Below, one piece after another: positions 1 to 8,413 of a DNA stretch of 30,849 nt (position 1 is its first letter; the number at the start of each line of letters is the position of its first letter). Both the position numbers and the translations under genes were made by a program. A model generated the notes under the pieces. That model had not been told where the DNA came from, did not search any database, and was given only the letters and a program-made list of their open reading frames with translations. Origin of the DNA: an uncultured Bacilli bacterium (lineage in GTDB: Bacteria > Bacillota_I > Bacilli_A > RF39 > UBA660); the NCBI GenBank assembly GCA_934120015.1, contig CAKOTD010000017.1:1-30849 (forward strand), given 5' to 3'.

Positions 1-56
1 CCTCAGTGGAATATTATATAACGTTGAGACATTTTCGCAAGTTAACACTTAAGACA
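1..56. mobile_element. Possible inner edge of an insertion element (left window end)
   Basis: Two similar 17-base units, 24-40 and 49-65, lie 25 bp apart and share the core GAGACATT/AAGACATT followed by TC-CAA. On the minus strand, reading towards the window start, the stretch begins TGTCTTAAG at 56 and contains TGTCTCAACG further in. The right window end (30792 onward) has the same arrangement. Terminal TGT with repeated subterminal units is typical of IS21-like ends. No transposase gene is visible, so the assignment rests on the repeat pattern only. Confidence 0.35.
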
Positions 57-102
57 TTATCACAAATTAATCATAAATTTTTTGCTTTTTTTTGTGGTTA
101 AA

Positions 103-131
103 TTGACAAATTATGTCATAACTGATATAAT
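103..131 (+). promoter_or_regulatory. Consensus sigma-70 (SigA) promoter for the surface-protein pair
   Basis: A perfect TTGACA at 103-108 and a perfect TATAAT at 126-131 are separated by 17 bp. This is the vegetative consensus, about 35 bp upstream of the first surface-protein gene. It should give strong, constitutive-type transcription of the two genes that follow. Confidence 0.85.
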
Positions 132-165
132 TACTAAGATATGATAGGTAGGGTAGGAGACGTTT

Positions 166-714
166 ATGAAAAAGATAATTTGTTTTGTAGTAATACTATT
201 AACTATGTTTATAGGGATAAATTCTATTTATGCTATGGGAAGTATATCTGTTCAAGATAATACAATTGAACTAAATAAGGGTGAAGAGAAAACCTTTAAT
301 TTAATAGCTAGAAATGTAGCTGGAAGAATTGATATCACTTCAAGTGATGATAATGTGGTGAATGTTAGTGAAAACAATAAGTTGTGGATAGATAGTGAAA
401 GAAATGGTGAAAAAACTTATTCTATAACTATTAAAGGATTAAAAGAAGGAACTGCTAAAATAGTTATTAAACCAACAGATTTAGCTATTTATGAAGATGA
501 TCCTAAGTTATATAGTGGTGATTTAGTTTTATCTATTGATGTAAAAGATTCTATGAGTGATAATACCAGTAATGTAGATAATAGTACAAATGATAATGTT
601 AATAATCCAAAAACAGGTGATAATATTTATTTATATATTGGACTTGGTTTGTTAATTGTTGTTTTCAGTATAGTTATTATCTATTTTATAAAGCAAAAGA
701 AAGAAAATAAATAA
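166..714 (+). CDS. Cell-wall-anchored Ig-like surface protein with NPKTG sorting signal
   Basis: Small secreted protein of 182 residues. Residues 1-23 form a signal peptide (KK, hydrophobic core, cleavage near YAM). Residues about 24-127 have the pattern of a bacterial Ig-like (BIG-type) beta domain: an N-terminal TIELNKGEEKTF strand, then DDNVVNVSEN and a GLKEGTAKIVI strand. A linker rich in Asn, Ser, Asp and Thr follows. The C-terminus has the sortase layout: NPKTG at 147-151, a hydrophobic segment (about 154-175) and a KQKKENK tail. Sortases of this type cut between Thr and Gly and attach the protein to peptidoglycan; the Asn in the first motif position departs from LPXTG. TAGGAG precedes the ATG. 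The next gene starts 13 bp downstream, so the two are probably co-transcribed. No sortase gene is present in the window. The ligand is unknown. Confidence 0.8.
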   Translation: MKKIICFVVILLTMFIGINSIYAMGSISVQDNTIELNKGEEKTFNLIARNVAGRIDITSSDDNVVNVSENNKLWIDSERNGEKTYSITIKGLKEGTAKIVIKPTDLAIYEDDPKLYSGDLVLSIDVKDSMSDNTSNVDNSTNDNVNNPKTGDNIYLYIGLGLLIVVFSIVIIYFIKQKKENK

Positions 715-727
715 GGAGGAGTTATAG

Positions 728-2029
728 ATGAAAAAAATATCATATATATTACTATGCTGTGTTTTCTTTATAGGTCTTAAACAAATAAAAGCAGATACAA
801 TAAAAATTGAGAATGACAATTTGCGTAAATGTGTTGAAGTAGCACTTGGAAAAAGTAATACTACTAAAGATACAGAGTTTGATACTAATGCACTTGCAGG
901 TCTTACTGAATTTACTTGTGGTGTTAATACATCTTTTATTGGACATTCAGCGCCTTGTAAAGATAAGACAACTGGTGAACAAAGATTTTATGATTTTGGA
1001 AATGAATATAATACATTATTTAGCAAAATGCCAAATGTAACTAATTTAAGATTTGAATGTGGTGGACCTAGCGTAAATGAAATCGATGTAACAAATAATA
1101 CTAAACTTGAATATTTGTTTGTTTCAGGTAATAATTTATCTAAAATAAATGGTTTAACTAATTTGAAGGACTTGGTATTATTGTGGGCTCCTTATAATAA
1201 TTTTGAGAATATTGATTTGACGCAAAATGTAAAGTTAAGAAAATTAAATCTACATTTTAACAATTTAAATGCAATTGATTTATCTAAAAATGTATTACTT
1301 GACTACATGTGGATAGGTCGTAATAATCTTAATTCAATAGATGTAAGTAATAATACTAAGTTAAAAACATTAGCTGTTGGTACAAATAATTTGACTAGTT
1401 TAGATGTCTCAAAAAATCTAGCTCTTCAACATTTATCATTCAATAATGTTGAAGGCGGAAATAATAGTATTGGTAGTATTGATTTAAGCAACAATTTAGA
1501 ATTATTAACACTTATTACTTCAAATAATATATTTTCATCTAAGAAGTTAGATTTATCTAAAAACAACAAGTTAAAGATGTTGAATGTTGCTAATTGTGGA
1601 TTAGAAGAAATTAATGTAGATAATACTTCACTTATAATTGGTCCAGGAGATGCAGAAATAAATGATCCTAATAATACATATGAAGATCAATTAAGGTATA
1701 ATTATTGGATTAATATATCTGGAAATAATTTGAAAACATTTAATATAAACAAGGTTAAAACTTTAAAATTGTCTGATCTTTTAATCACATTAGAAAATAC
1801 AACAGGAGTTTCTTCTCCATATTATTTAATTAATGGTAATGGTAGCAGATGTGATGTAAATGGGGATGGAGTAATAAATTCATTAGATTATATTCTAATA
1901 AAAAATGATGTTAATGCATCTAAAAAAATAGATGATCCTCTATATTATAAGAGAGCAGACTGGGATGAAAATTATATATTAGATAAAAGTGATTATGATG
2001 CAATTAAATCAATTTCTATGAGAAAATAA
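728..2029 (+). CDS. Secreted leucine-rich-repeat protein with C-terminal dockerin-like module
   Basis: Protein of 433 residues with a signal peptide at 1-22. The central part (about 100-345) is built of roughly 21-residue leucine-rich repeats of the form NNLTSLDVSKN-x-L-x-L, like the repeats in secreted proteins of many gut bacteria and reminiscent of internalins. The C-terminal 60 residues contain two calcium-loop segments, DVNGDGVINSLDY (376-388) and DWDENYILDKSDY (411-423), each followed by a short helix, which is the duplicated plan of a type I dockerin. Dockerins bind cohesin domains, so this protein may dock onto another surface protein. Several cysteines near residues 34-105 suggest a capping disulphide region. 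A strong GGAGG lies 10 bp before the ATG. It probably forms an operon with the preceding anchored protein. Confidence 0.75.
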   Translation: MKKISYILLCCVFFIGLKQIKADTIKIENDNLRKCVEVALGKSNTTKDTEFDTNALAGLTEFTCGVNTSFIGHSAPCKDKTTGEQRFYDFGNEYNTLFSKMPNVTNLRFECGGPSVNEIDVTNNTKLEYLFVSGNNLSKINGLTNLKDLVLLWAPYNNFENIDLTQNVKLRKLNLHFNNLNAIDLSKNVLLDYMWIGRNNLNSIDVSNNTKLKTLAVGTNNLTSLDVSKNLALQHLSFNNVEGGNNSIGSIDLSNNLELLTLITSNNIFSSKKLDLSKNNKLKMLNVANCGLEEINVDNTSLIIGPGDAEINDPNNTYEDQLRYNYWINISGNNLKTFNINKVKTLKLSDLLITLENTTGVSSPYYLINGNGSRCDVNGDGVINSLDYILIKNDVNASKKIDDPLYYKRADWDENYILDKSDYDAIKSISMRK

Positions 2030-2040
2030 TTTTAGTAATA

Positions 2041-2066
2041 ATAAAAACAGCATATGCTGTTTTTAT
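2041..2066. terminator. Bidirectional intrinsic terminator between convergent genes
   Basis: A perfect 26-bp palindrome centred on CATATG, with A-runs on one side and T-runs on the other, so it works on both strands. It ends the LRR-dockerin gene on the plus strand. On the minus strand it includes the stop codon of peptide deformylase (2063-2065). Confidence 0.8.
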
Positions 2067-2611
2067 ATTAATCTCATTTCTGCTTCTGTATAGAATTTTT
2101 TGTTTTTATTAATTCTATCATAGAATAGAATACCATCTAGATGATCTATTTCATGTTGAAAAGCTATAGATAAATCTTCTCTTGCTCTAACTCTAATTTT
2201 ATTTCCGTCCTCATCAAAACCTTCGACAGTTACTCTTGCGTGTCTAGGTACATGTCCTTCAACTTCTCTATTAACACTTAAACATCCTTCACCGGCCTCA
2301 GCTGCTATCATTTCATTAGAATAACTAACTATTTTAGGATTAATAAATACATAATTATCAAATACTCCATCATCAACTTCATGAACAATAATAATTATTC
2401 TTTTATTTATACCAAGTTGAGGGAAGGCAAGCCCCATACCAGGTCTTAGTTTATATTTTTCTGAATATTCTTCTATTTGACTATATGTTAAATGATCAAT
2501 ACTTCTTTGGATTAAATTCTTTTCTTCCTTAGAAAGAGGGAAAGTAGCATCTACACTTTTCATTCTAAGTCTTTTATCTTTTTCATCTAAAATATTTACT
2601 TTTCTAAACAT
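2063..2611 (-). CDS. def: Peptide deformylase
   Basis: Removes the formyl group from the initiator methionine of new proteins; a metal-dependent cytosolic enzyme acting at the ribosome exit. All three family motifs are present (numbering from the chosen start): GMGLAFPQ (58-65), EGCLS with metal ligand Cys110, and QHEIDH (152-157) with ligands His153 and His157 and catalytic Glu154. The length of 182 residues and the insert between motifs fit the type 2 enzymes of Gram-positive bacteria. Candidate starts are TTG 2620, ATG 2617 and ATG 2611. GGAG at 2621-2624 lies 9 nt from ATG 2611 but only 0-3 nt from the others, so 2611 is preferred. It is transcribed alone, convergent with the surface-protein operon. 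Confidence 0.95.
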   Translation of the reverse strand: MFRKVNILDEKDKRLRMKSVDATFPLSKEEKNLIQRSIDHLTYSQIEEYSEKYKLRPGMGLAFPQLGINKRIIIIVHEVDDGVFDNYVFINPKIVSYSNEMIAAEAGEGCLSVNREVEGHVPRHARVTVEGFDEDGNKIRVRAREDLSIAFQHEIDHLDGILFYDRINKNKKFYTEAEMRLI

Positions 2612-2762
2612 ATACATCAACTCCTGTAAAGTATTTTATCACATTTTGAAAAAAATACAAATAAATTACCATATTTTTGTTATTTACATGTATAAATTTA
2701 TTTGTTATACTACAGGAAAAAATTACTTTACATATAAATTTCTACAAAATACTATTTTTATT

Positions 2763-2790
2763 TTGAATAATAGATAATTTATGATATAAT
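2763..2790 (+). promoter_or_regulatory. Extended -10 promoter of the polysaccharide operon
   Basis: TTGAAT (2763-2768), a 16-bp spacer and TATAAT (2785-2790) preceded by TG at the extended -10 position. It lies 26 bp upstream of the priming transferase. No other clear promoter was seen before the terminator at 14249, so it probably drives the whole run. Confidence 0.65.
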
Positions 2791-2816
2791 TTAATTAGTT
2801 TGAAGGATGTGTTTTT

Positions 2817-3491
2817 ATGAAAAATGAGGAGTTAATACTTGAAGAAGTATCGAATGAAACAATTATTAATAAAAAATATGGGTATTTATTTATTAAGAGA
2901 TTTTTTGATATTATTGTTAGTTTAATAGGAATTGTACCGCTAATTATATTAGCTTTTGTTATAAAGATAGTATATGTATGTAATGGTGATTTTAAAACTA
3001 TTTTCTATAAACATGTAAGAGTGGGTAAAAATGGAAAAAATTTTGGATTATATAAATTTAGAACTATGGTTCCTAATTCTGCTGAAATATTGAAAGAATT
3101 GTTGAAAAAACCAGAATATGCTAAAGAATGGAAAGAAAACCATAAATTTGAAAATGATCCAAGAATAACAAAGGTAGGAAAAATATTAAGGAAAACATCA
3201 TTAGATGAAGTTCCTCAAATTTTAAATATACTAAAAGGAGAAATGTCAATTATTGGACCTAGACCGGTCCTTGATGAGGAAGTGCAGGAGTATGGTAAGG
3301 ATAAAGAAAAATTATTAAGTGTTAGACCTGGCTTAACTGGCTGGTGGGCTTGTAATGGTAGAAGTGATACTAGCAATGATGAAAGAATGAAACTTGAATT
3401 ATATTATGTTGATAACATGAGTATAAAGTTAGATATTAAAATATTTTTCCAAACGATTGCAAAAGTAATTAAAAAAGAGGGTGCAAAATAA
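2817..3491 (+). CDS. Polyprenyl-phosphate priming glycosyl-1-phosphate transferase
   Basis: Bacterial sugar transferase (monotopic phosphoglycosyltransferase). It moves a sugar phosphate from a UDP-sugar to undecaprenyl phosphate and so starts each polysaccharide repeat unit at the inner membrane face. It is the short 224-residue form with one membrane-associated segment (about 30-53) and no PssY/WbaP-like N-terminal extension. Family signatures: KFRTM at 80-84, NDPRITKVG at 113-121, the catalytic Asp130-Glu131 pair in TSLDEVPQ, SIIGPRP at 144-150 and RPGLTGWW at 170-177. It is the first gene of the operon, behind an extended -10 promoter. The sugar donor (often Gal, GlcNAc or a modified HexNAc in relatives) cannot be read from the sequence. 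Confidence 0.92.
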   Translation: MKNEELILEEVSNETIINKKYGYLFIKRFFDIIVSLIGIVPLIILAFVIKIVYVCNGDFKTIFYKHVRVGKNGKNFGLYKFRTMVPNSAEILKELLKKPEYAKEWKENHKFENDPRITKVGKILRKTSLDEVPQILNILKGEMSIIGPRPVLDEEVQEYGKDKEKLLSVRPGLTGWWACNGRSDTSNDERMKLELYYVDNMSIKLDIKIFFQTIAKVIKKEGAK

Positions 3492-3492
3492 T

Positions 3493-4503
3493 ATGAAAAA
3501 AAGTATATTAATATTTGTTATGATATTGGGAGTTCTTTTTATAACAGGATGTAATAAAAAAGAAGAAAAAAATAATATTCCGGATAATAAGGAAAATGAA
3601 ATGGTTGAAGTTAAAAAAATATCAATTATAGATGAGAAATCTAATTCAAGACCTTATGCAATTGTTATTAATAATTTCCCAAGTGCTGTAAAAGTTCAAA
3701 CAGGTCTTCAAGATGCATATATGATTTATGAAATTCCAGTTGAAGGTGGAATGTCAAGAAGTTTAGCTTTCTATAAGGATAAAGTTACAGCTAAGGTGGG
3801 AACTGTAAGAAGTGCTAGACATAACTTTTTAGACTATGTTTTAGAAAATGATGCTATATTTGTGCATTTTGGATGGAGCCATTATGCACAAGCTGATATT
3901 CCATCATTAGGAATAAACAACATTAATGGCTTATATGATACCCCTTTTTGGAGAGAAAATCCAGAAGGATTAGCAACAGAGCATACTGCTTATACAGGGT
4001 TAGATAAATTAATAGAAGTAGCAAAAAACAAAGGGTATAGAACAACTACTGAAGAAAAGTCATTACTTAACTATAGTACTGATAAAATTGATTTAAGCAA
4101 AAAAGAAGGAAGTATAGTTGCAAATAACGTTGAAATTCCTTATTCTAATTCTTATATAGTAAAATTTGTATATGATAGTGAAAATGAAAATTATAAAAGA
4201 TATGTAAATGGAGTAGAACATACGGATTATTTTACAAAAGAACAATATACAAGTAAAAATATTATTGTAGTAAAATTAGGCCTTACAAAAACAAGTGATA
4301 ATTATTATTTGAATTTACATAATGTTGGTACAGGTGATGGATACTATATTACTAATGGTTATGCTGTTCCTATCAAATGGGAAAAGAGTGATAGATCTTC
4401 TAAAACAGTATATAAGTATCTAGATGGAACAATTATTAATGTTAATGATGGCAATACTTGGATAATGTTACAATCAGTTGATAATGCTACTACAATAGAA
4501 TAG
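3493..4503 (+). CDS. DUF3048 (YerB-like) lipoprotein
   Basis: Lipoprotein of 336 residues. The signal peptide ends in a lipobox, FITGC, with Cys20 as the lipidated residue. The mature part follows the DUF3048/YerB family: RPYAIVINN, then QTGLQDAYMIYEIPVEGGMSR, GTVRSAR, FVHFGWS, and a separate C-terminal half with NYKRYVNGVEHTDY. The molecular function of this family is not established; B. subtilis YerB is encoded near pcrA. Here it lies inside a polysaccharide operon, only 1 bp after the priming transferase, which suggests a role at the outer membrane face in polymer assembly or attachment. That is inference from position. An in-frame GTG at 3481 would overlap the upstream gene; ATG 3493 starts a normal lipoprotein signal and has AGAGGG about 10 nt upstream. 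Confidence 0.85.
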   Translation: MKKSILIFVMILGVLFITGCNKKEEKNNIPDNKENEMVEVKKISIIDEKSNSRPYAIVINNFPSAVKVQTGLQDAYMIYEIPVEGGMSRSLAFYKDKVTAKVGTVRSARHNFLDYVLENDAIFVHFGWSHYAQADIPSLGINNINGLYDTPFWRENPEGLATEHTAYTGLDKLIEVAKNKGYRTTTEEKSLLNYSTDKIDLSKKEGSIVANNVEIPYSNSYIVKFVYDSENENYKRYVNGVEHTDYFTKEQYTSKNIIVVKLGLTKTSDNYYLNLHNVGTGDGYYITNGYAVPIKWEKSDRSSKTVYKYLDGTIINVNDGNTWIMLQSVDNATTIE

Positions 4504-4513
4504 AAGGAATAGA

Positions 4514-5356
4514 ATGAATATAGAAATTATATGCCCGCTATATAATGCGGAAGAATATTTTGAAAATCTTAATAAAAGTTTATTGATGCAAAAAAAAGTA
4601 AATTTGAAAAAGATAACATATATTTTAACCGAATCATCTGATAATACAGAAAATCTGTTAAAAATCAATAATTGTAATTATAAGAAAATAAGAAAGCAAG
4701 ATTTTTCACATAGTCTTGTAAGAGAAGAAGCAGCATTGAATAGTAAAGCTGATATTATTACATTTGTAACACAAGATGTTGAAATAAAAGATGATTTATG
4801 GCTTTATTATTTAACTAGAGATATCATTGCTGGAAAATGTTCGGCAGCTTATTCTAGGCAAATAACAAAATACAATAATATTGAAAAATATACTAGAGAA
4901 AAAAACTATCCCGAAGAATCAAGAATTGTGGGGAAAAAAGATTTAGAAAAGCTCGGACTTAATACTTTTTTCTTTTCTGATGCCTCTAGTGCTATTGATA
5001 ACAAAGTTTTTAAAAAATTAAATGGCTATGATGGTAAAAATTTACCTACAAATGAGGATATGTATATTGCCTATAAATTGATAATGAATGATTATAAAAT
5101 CAAATATGAATCAAAATCAGTAGTTTATCATTCACATAAGTTTAAGTTAAAGGAACTATATAACAGGTATAAACTTACAGGTAAATTTTTTAAACAGAAT
5201 AATTACTTAGATAAATATGGGACAAATAAAGCGGGTGGTGGACTTGCTAAATATGTGATAAAGAGAGCTATTAGTGATAAGAATTTTAAAGTGATATTTA
5301 GATTTATACCAGATATGGCAGTAAGATATATTGGAATGAAAGCTGGAAAAAGATAA
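4514..5356 (+). CDS. Family 2 glycosyltransferase, rhamnosyltransferase-like
   Basis: GT-A fold glycosyltransferase of 280 residues that should add one sugar to the lipid-linked repeat unit in the cytoplasm. The nucleotide-binding start IEIICPLYNAEEYF is at 3-16, followed by a FSHS segment. FVTQDVE takes the place of the metal-binding DxD. NEDMYIAYKL carries the acidic residues of the acceptor/base region. The FSHS, TQDVE and NEDM pattern resembles enzymes annotated as rhamnosyltransferases. An L-sugar donor would suit the dTDP-L-rhamnose 4-epimerase-type enzyme encoded later in the operon, but donor specificity is not proven. AAGGA lies before ATG 4514, 10 bp after the preceding stop. Confidence 0.8.
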   Translation: MNIEIICPLYNAEEYFENLNKSLLMQKKVNLKKITYILTESSDNTENLLKINNCNYKKIRKQDFSHSLVREEAALNSKADIITFVTQDVEIKDDLWLYYLTRDIIAGKCSAAYSRQITKYNNIEKYTREKNYPEESRIVGKKDLEKLGLNTFFFSDASSAIDNKVFKKLNGYDGKNLPTNEDMYIAYKLIMNDYKIKYESKSVVYHSHKFKLKELYNRYKLTGKFFKQNNYLDKYGTNKAGGGLAKYVIKRAISDKNFKVIFRFIPDMAVRYIGMKAGKR

Positions 5357-5398
5357 GCAAAAAAAACAAAATATAAATTTGTTTGTGAGGTGGTTCTG

Positions 5399-5986
5399 TT
5401 GAGCAAAAGTAATGGTTTTGAAAGAAAATTTATAAAAGTAATACGATTGCCTTTCATTTTTTATTTAAAATTAAGAGGAATGAAAATTTCTTATAGTTCT
5501 TCAATGCCTATTAACACTGTAATTGAGAATTGTGGCATGATTTCTGTTGGTAAACATTGTAATTTTGACAAAAGAACAATTTTACGTTGCTTTGATTTTA
5601 ACCAACAGCATTCACAAATAATTTTTGGAAACAATTTTTGCGGTGGAAATGATGTTAAAATATTATGCAGTGGGAAAGTTATCATTGGAGATAATGTTTC
5701 ATGTGCTGGAGGAGTATTTATTACTTCTGAAAACCATGGACTGAATCCTTTAACTGAAAGCTTTAACGATAATATGTTAGAGTGCCATGTCACTAAAATA
5801 GGGAATGGTGTATGGATTGGTGAAAAAGCTATTATACTTCCTGGAGTTGAAATTGGTGAAAAAAGTGTTATTGGCGCAGGAAGTGTAGTAACAAAGAGTA
5901 TTCCTCCATATTCAATTGCAGTTGGTAACCCAGCTAAAGTGATTAAAACATGGGATTTTGAGAAAAACATTTATGTGAAGGTTTAA
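5399..5986 (+). CDS. Hexapeptide-repeat (left-handed beta-helix) O-acetyltransferase
   Basis: Acetyl-CoA-dependent transferase of the NodL/LacA/CysE type, expected to O-acetylate a sugar of the polysaccharide. The C-terminal half shows isoleucine- and valine-led hexapeptide repeats: VWIGEKAIILPGVEIGEKSV, then IGAGSVVTKSIPPYSIAVGNPAKVIK, the usual end of this family. The catalytic histidine is probably the one in TSENHG. The start is TTG at 5399: GAGGTGG at 5386-5392 is 6 nt upstream, while an in-frame GTG at 5390 overlaps that site. The protein has 195 residues. The 42-bp gap from the previous gene holds only a weak inverted repeat. Confidence 0.82.
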   Translation: MSKSNGFERKFIKVIRLPFIFYLKLRGMKISYSSSMPINTVIENCGMISVGKHCNFDKRTILRCFDFNQQHSQIIFGNNFCGGNDVKILCSGKVIIGDNVSCAGGVFITSENHGLNPLTESFNDNMLECHVTKIGNGVWIGEKAIILPGVEIGEKSVIGAGSVVTKSIPPYSIAVGNPAKVIKTWDFEKNIYVKV

Positions 5987-6003
5987 AGGGGAAGAATAAA
6001 ATC

Positions 6004-7368
6004 ATGAAGTTTACATTATTTGGAATAATTTTAGTATTTTTGCTAGCTATATATATTTTTAAAAATATTAAAAATCCTAAATTAGGAAATGATATGTTCA
6101 TTTATAGCGTTTTGGGCCTTCTTGTTTTAGATATAGGCTATGTTGCAAAGATAGGAAGCTTTACAGTTGAATATAATTACATTTTTTCTATTATAAATTT
6201 TATCTTTTCGGTATTTTTTCTTTTTAAAAATCGTCCAAGTAAAAAAAATGTAGTTCTGTTTTGCATTCTTTTTGGTTATCTCTTCATTAGTATGTTTTTA
6301 CCGTTTATATTTAATATTAAGCTTAATAGTGTTGCATTTAATGATTCTTGGGATTTATATTTTGGTGCAAAAGATTTGCAAATTATTACTTTTTCAAAAC
6401 ATTCATTTATGATGTTTGCACGGACTGTTATTTTTATACTATCATTCTATTGTTTTTGTAAAAATACTACGAAGGATGATTTAATTAATTATTCTAAAAA
6501 GATATTTTATGTGTCAAATTTTATTATAATTTTGTCTATGTTAGAATTTCTGATTTCAAATTGTATAAACGAATTTGCCTTTAGAAGATTTTGTTTAAAT
6601 TTTTTTGGCCATAGTGATTCTACCTATGAATTATCGAGAATGACAAATGATGGTATCTATTTACCTATGGCTTTCATGCGTGAACCATCATCATATGTTA
6701 GAAGCCTTTTTATTTTTTGTATTAATAATATTATGTATATTCTTTTTGTTAATTATAAAAATAAAATCACAATTTATAATATTGTAATTTTAATAGTAAT
6801 CTTATTATTATCAAAATCTTTAAGTGCTATTATATATCTAGTTGGTATTTTTATTTTGTTATGGTGTTTAATTAAACAAAGAAAACGAAGAGTTATTGTT
6901 TTGATTTTCAGTATTATTTTATTACTGTTTGCAAGCTTTATTATGAAGGATCGATTTTTAAAATTTTTTGATAGTTTTTCTTTATTAAGCAAAAGTCCAA
7001 AAGATTTATATAAAGGTAGTGAACTTATAAGACTTTATTCAATTAACAATAATATACAGTATTTCTTTAAATATTTTATATTTGGTTGCGGATTTGGAAC
7101 TATATATTGTTATTCTTCAATTGTTACATTACTAGTAAATTTTGGTGTTATTGGTACTGTTATATATATATATATAATTTATCATATAACTTCAATAATG
7201 ACAAAAGACAAGAGATTCTCTTGGCTGACTATTTTAATTATAGTTTTAACTCATCTACTTATTGGTCATCTAAGTTATTTAATTTACTTAGAAACAGCAG
7301 GATATTTATATCTATGTATTAAACAAATTGATATTTTAATAAGGAATCGTGATAAAAATGAAAAATAA
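6004..7368 (+). CDS. Wzy-like polysaccharide polymerase (O-antigen polymerase type)
   Basis: Very hydrophobic protein of 454 residues with about a dozen membrane segments and one larger extracytoplasmic loop (about 105-135 and on through the 180-230 region). Sequence in this family is poorly conserved, so the call rests on topology, position in the cluster and the REPSSYVRS segment, an Arg-Glu-Pro-Ser motif often seen in capsule polymerases. It would join flipped repeat units into polymer on the outer membrane face. A 16-base TA run (7161-7176) lies inside the coding sequence. The next gene starts within its last 11 bases, so translation is coupled. It could instead be an O-antigen ligase; the LCP protein downstream makes a polymerase more likely. 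Confidence 0.68.
   Translation: MKFTLFGIILVFLLAIYIFKNIKNPKLGNDMFIYSVLGLLVLDIGYVAKIGSFTVEYNYIFSIINFIFSVFFLFKNRPSKKNVVLFCILFGYLFISMFLPFIFNIKLNSVAFNDSWDLYFGAKDLQIITFSKHSFMMFARTVIFILSFYCFCKNTTKDDLINYSKKIFYVSNFIIILSMLEFLISNCINEFAFRRFCLNFFGHSDSTYELSRMTNDGIYLPMAFMREPSSYVRSLFIFCINNIMYILFVNYKNKITIYNIVILIVILLLSKSLSAIIYLVGIFILLWCLIKQRKRRVIVLIFSIILLLFASFIMKDRFLKFFDSFSLLSKSPKDLYKGSELIRLYSINNNIQYFFKYFIFGCGFGTIYCYSSIVTLLVNFGVIGTVIYIYIIYHITSIMTKDKRFSWLTILIIVLTHLLIGHLSYLIYLETAGYLYLCIKQIDILIRNRDKNEK
7161..7176 (+). repeat. (TA)8 dinucleotide run inside the polymerase gene
   Basis: Eight uninterrupted TA units encode alternating Ile and Tyr in a late membrane segment of the Wzy-like protein. Loss or gain of one unit would shift the frame. 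Confidence 0.9.
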
Positions 7369-8395
7369 AATATATGTAATTTGCCCTTATGGTTTAGTTA
7401 CTGGTGGGCCTGATGCACTTCATCAAATGGTGTATTATTTAAATAGGAATGGATATAATGCTTATATTGTATATTGTGATATAAAATCATATAAGTATTC
7501 TATCCCAGAATCTTATAAATGTTATGTTTCTAAATATTTAATTTTAAATGATATAGATGATGAACAAGGGAATGCTATAATTATTCCTGAAACGGAAACA
7601 CATTTGTTGAAAGATTATAGCAATTTAAAGAAATATATTTGGTGGTTGAGTGTAGATAATGATATTAATTCATCTGGTTTTGTTAATAAATGTAAAAAAG
7701 TTATCAAAAAAATAAGATTTAAAAATTTCAAGAAATTATATAAAGTACTAACTTTGAAAAATTTTTTGCAACATAAAAAGTATGATTTTAAAAATGATAA
7801 AGATATTATTCATTTATGTGCTTCTTATTATGCATATGATTATGTTCTAAATAATTGCAATTATAAGGATAATGTAAAATTATGTATTGAGCCAATTAGT
7901 AAATATTTTTTGGATAATGTAAATTTTAATACTAAAAACAGGAAAGATTTGATTTTATTTAATCCCAAGAAAAACTATAAATTTACTAAGAAAATTATGA
8001 AATATGAAAAAAAATATACTTTTTTACCATTAAAAGGTTTCTCTCAAGAACAATTGATAAATCTTTATTCATCCTCTAAATTATATATTGATTTTGGAAA
8101 TTTCCCTGGTGCTGAGAGGATACCTAAAGAAGCTGTTATAAATGGATGCTGCATATTGACAGGAAAATTTGGTGCTTCTGCTTTTTTCAATGATGTTCCA
8201 ATTAATGATGAATATAAATTTGATGGAACTGTTGAAAATATTCCAAAAATAATAAAAACGATAGATCAGATAATGGAATGTTACGATAAAAAAATATTAG
8301 ATTTTGAAAATTATAGAAAGACTGTTTTAGAATTAGAAAAAAATTTTATTGTTCAGATAAATAATATTTTTGAAAGTTATAAAGTTAAATCCTAA
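7358..8395 (+). CDS. Glycosyltransferase, GT-B-like, unassigned family
   Basis: Protein of 345 residues with a probable GT-B architecture. The N-terminal Rossmann-like start IYVICPYGLVTGGPDALHQM has the glycine-rich loop seen in nucleotide-sugar glycosyltransferases, and the C-terminal half has ERIPKEAVINGCCILTGKFG, resembling the donor-binding helix of GT4-like enzymes (acidic residue, then small residues). No membrane segment or signal peptide is visible, so it should act in the cytoplasm on the lipid-linked unit. The donor is unknown. The ATG at 7358 overlaps the end of the polymerase gene; an in-frame GTG at 7349 has its AAGGA only 3 nt away, so ATG is preferred, though its own spacing of 12 nt is long. 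Confidence 0.6.
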   Translation: MKNKIYVICPYGLVTGGPDALHQMVYYLNRNGYNAYIVYCDIKSYKYSIPESYKCYVSKYLILNDIDDEQGNAIIIPETETHLLKDYSNLKKYIWWLSVDNDINSSGFVNKCKKVIKKIRFKNFKKLYKVLTLKNFLQHKKYDFKNDKDIIHLCASYYAYDYVLNNCNYKDNVKLCIEPISKYFLDNVNFNTKNRKDLILFNPKKNYKFTKKIMKYEKKYTFLPLKGFSQEQLINLYSSSKLYIDFGNFPGAERIPKEAVINGCCILTGKFGASAFFNDVPINDEYKFDGTVENIPKIIKTIDQIMECYDKKILDFENYRKTVLELEKNFIVQINNIFESYKVKS

Positions 8396-8413
8396 AATAT
8401 GGAGGTTGTAGAT

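Noticed and set aside
4588..4596. A8 runs in glycosyltransferase genes (also near 11111) as switch sites
   Set aside because: Such runs are common by chance in sequence this AT-rich, and nothing else marks them.
5491..5970. 159-codon open frame on the minus strand inside the acetyltransferase gene
   Set aside because: It is a mirror of the hexapeptide-repeat coding sequence, has no ribosome binding site, and shows no recognisable protein features.
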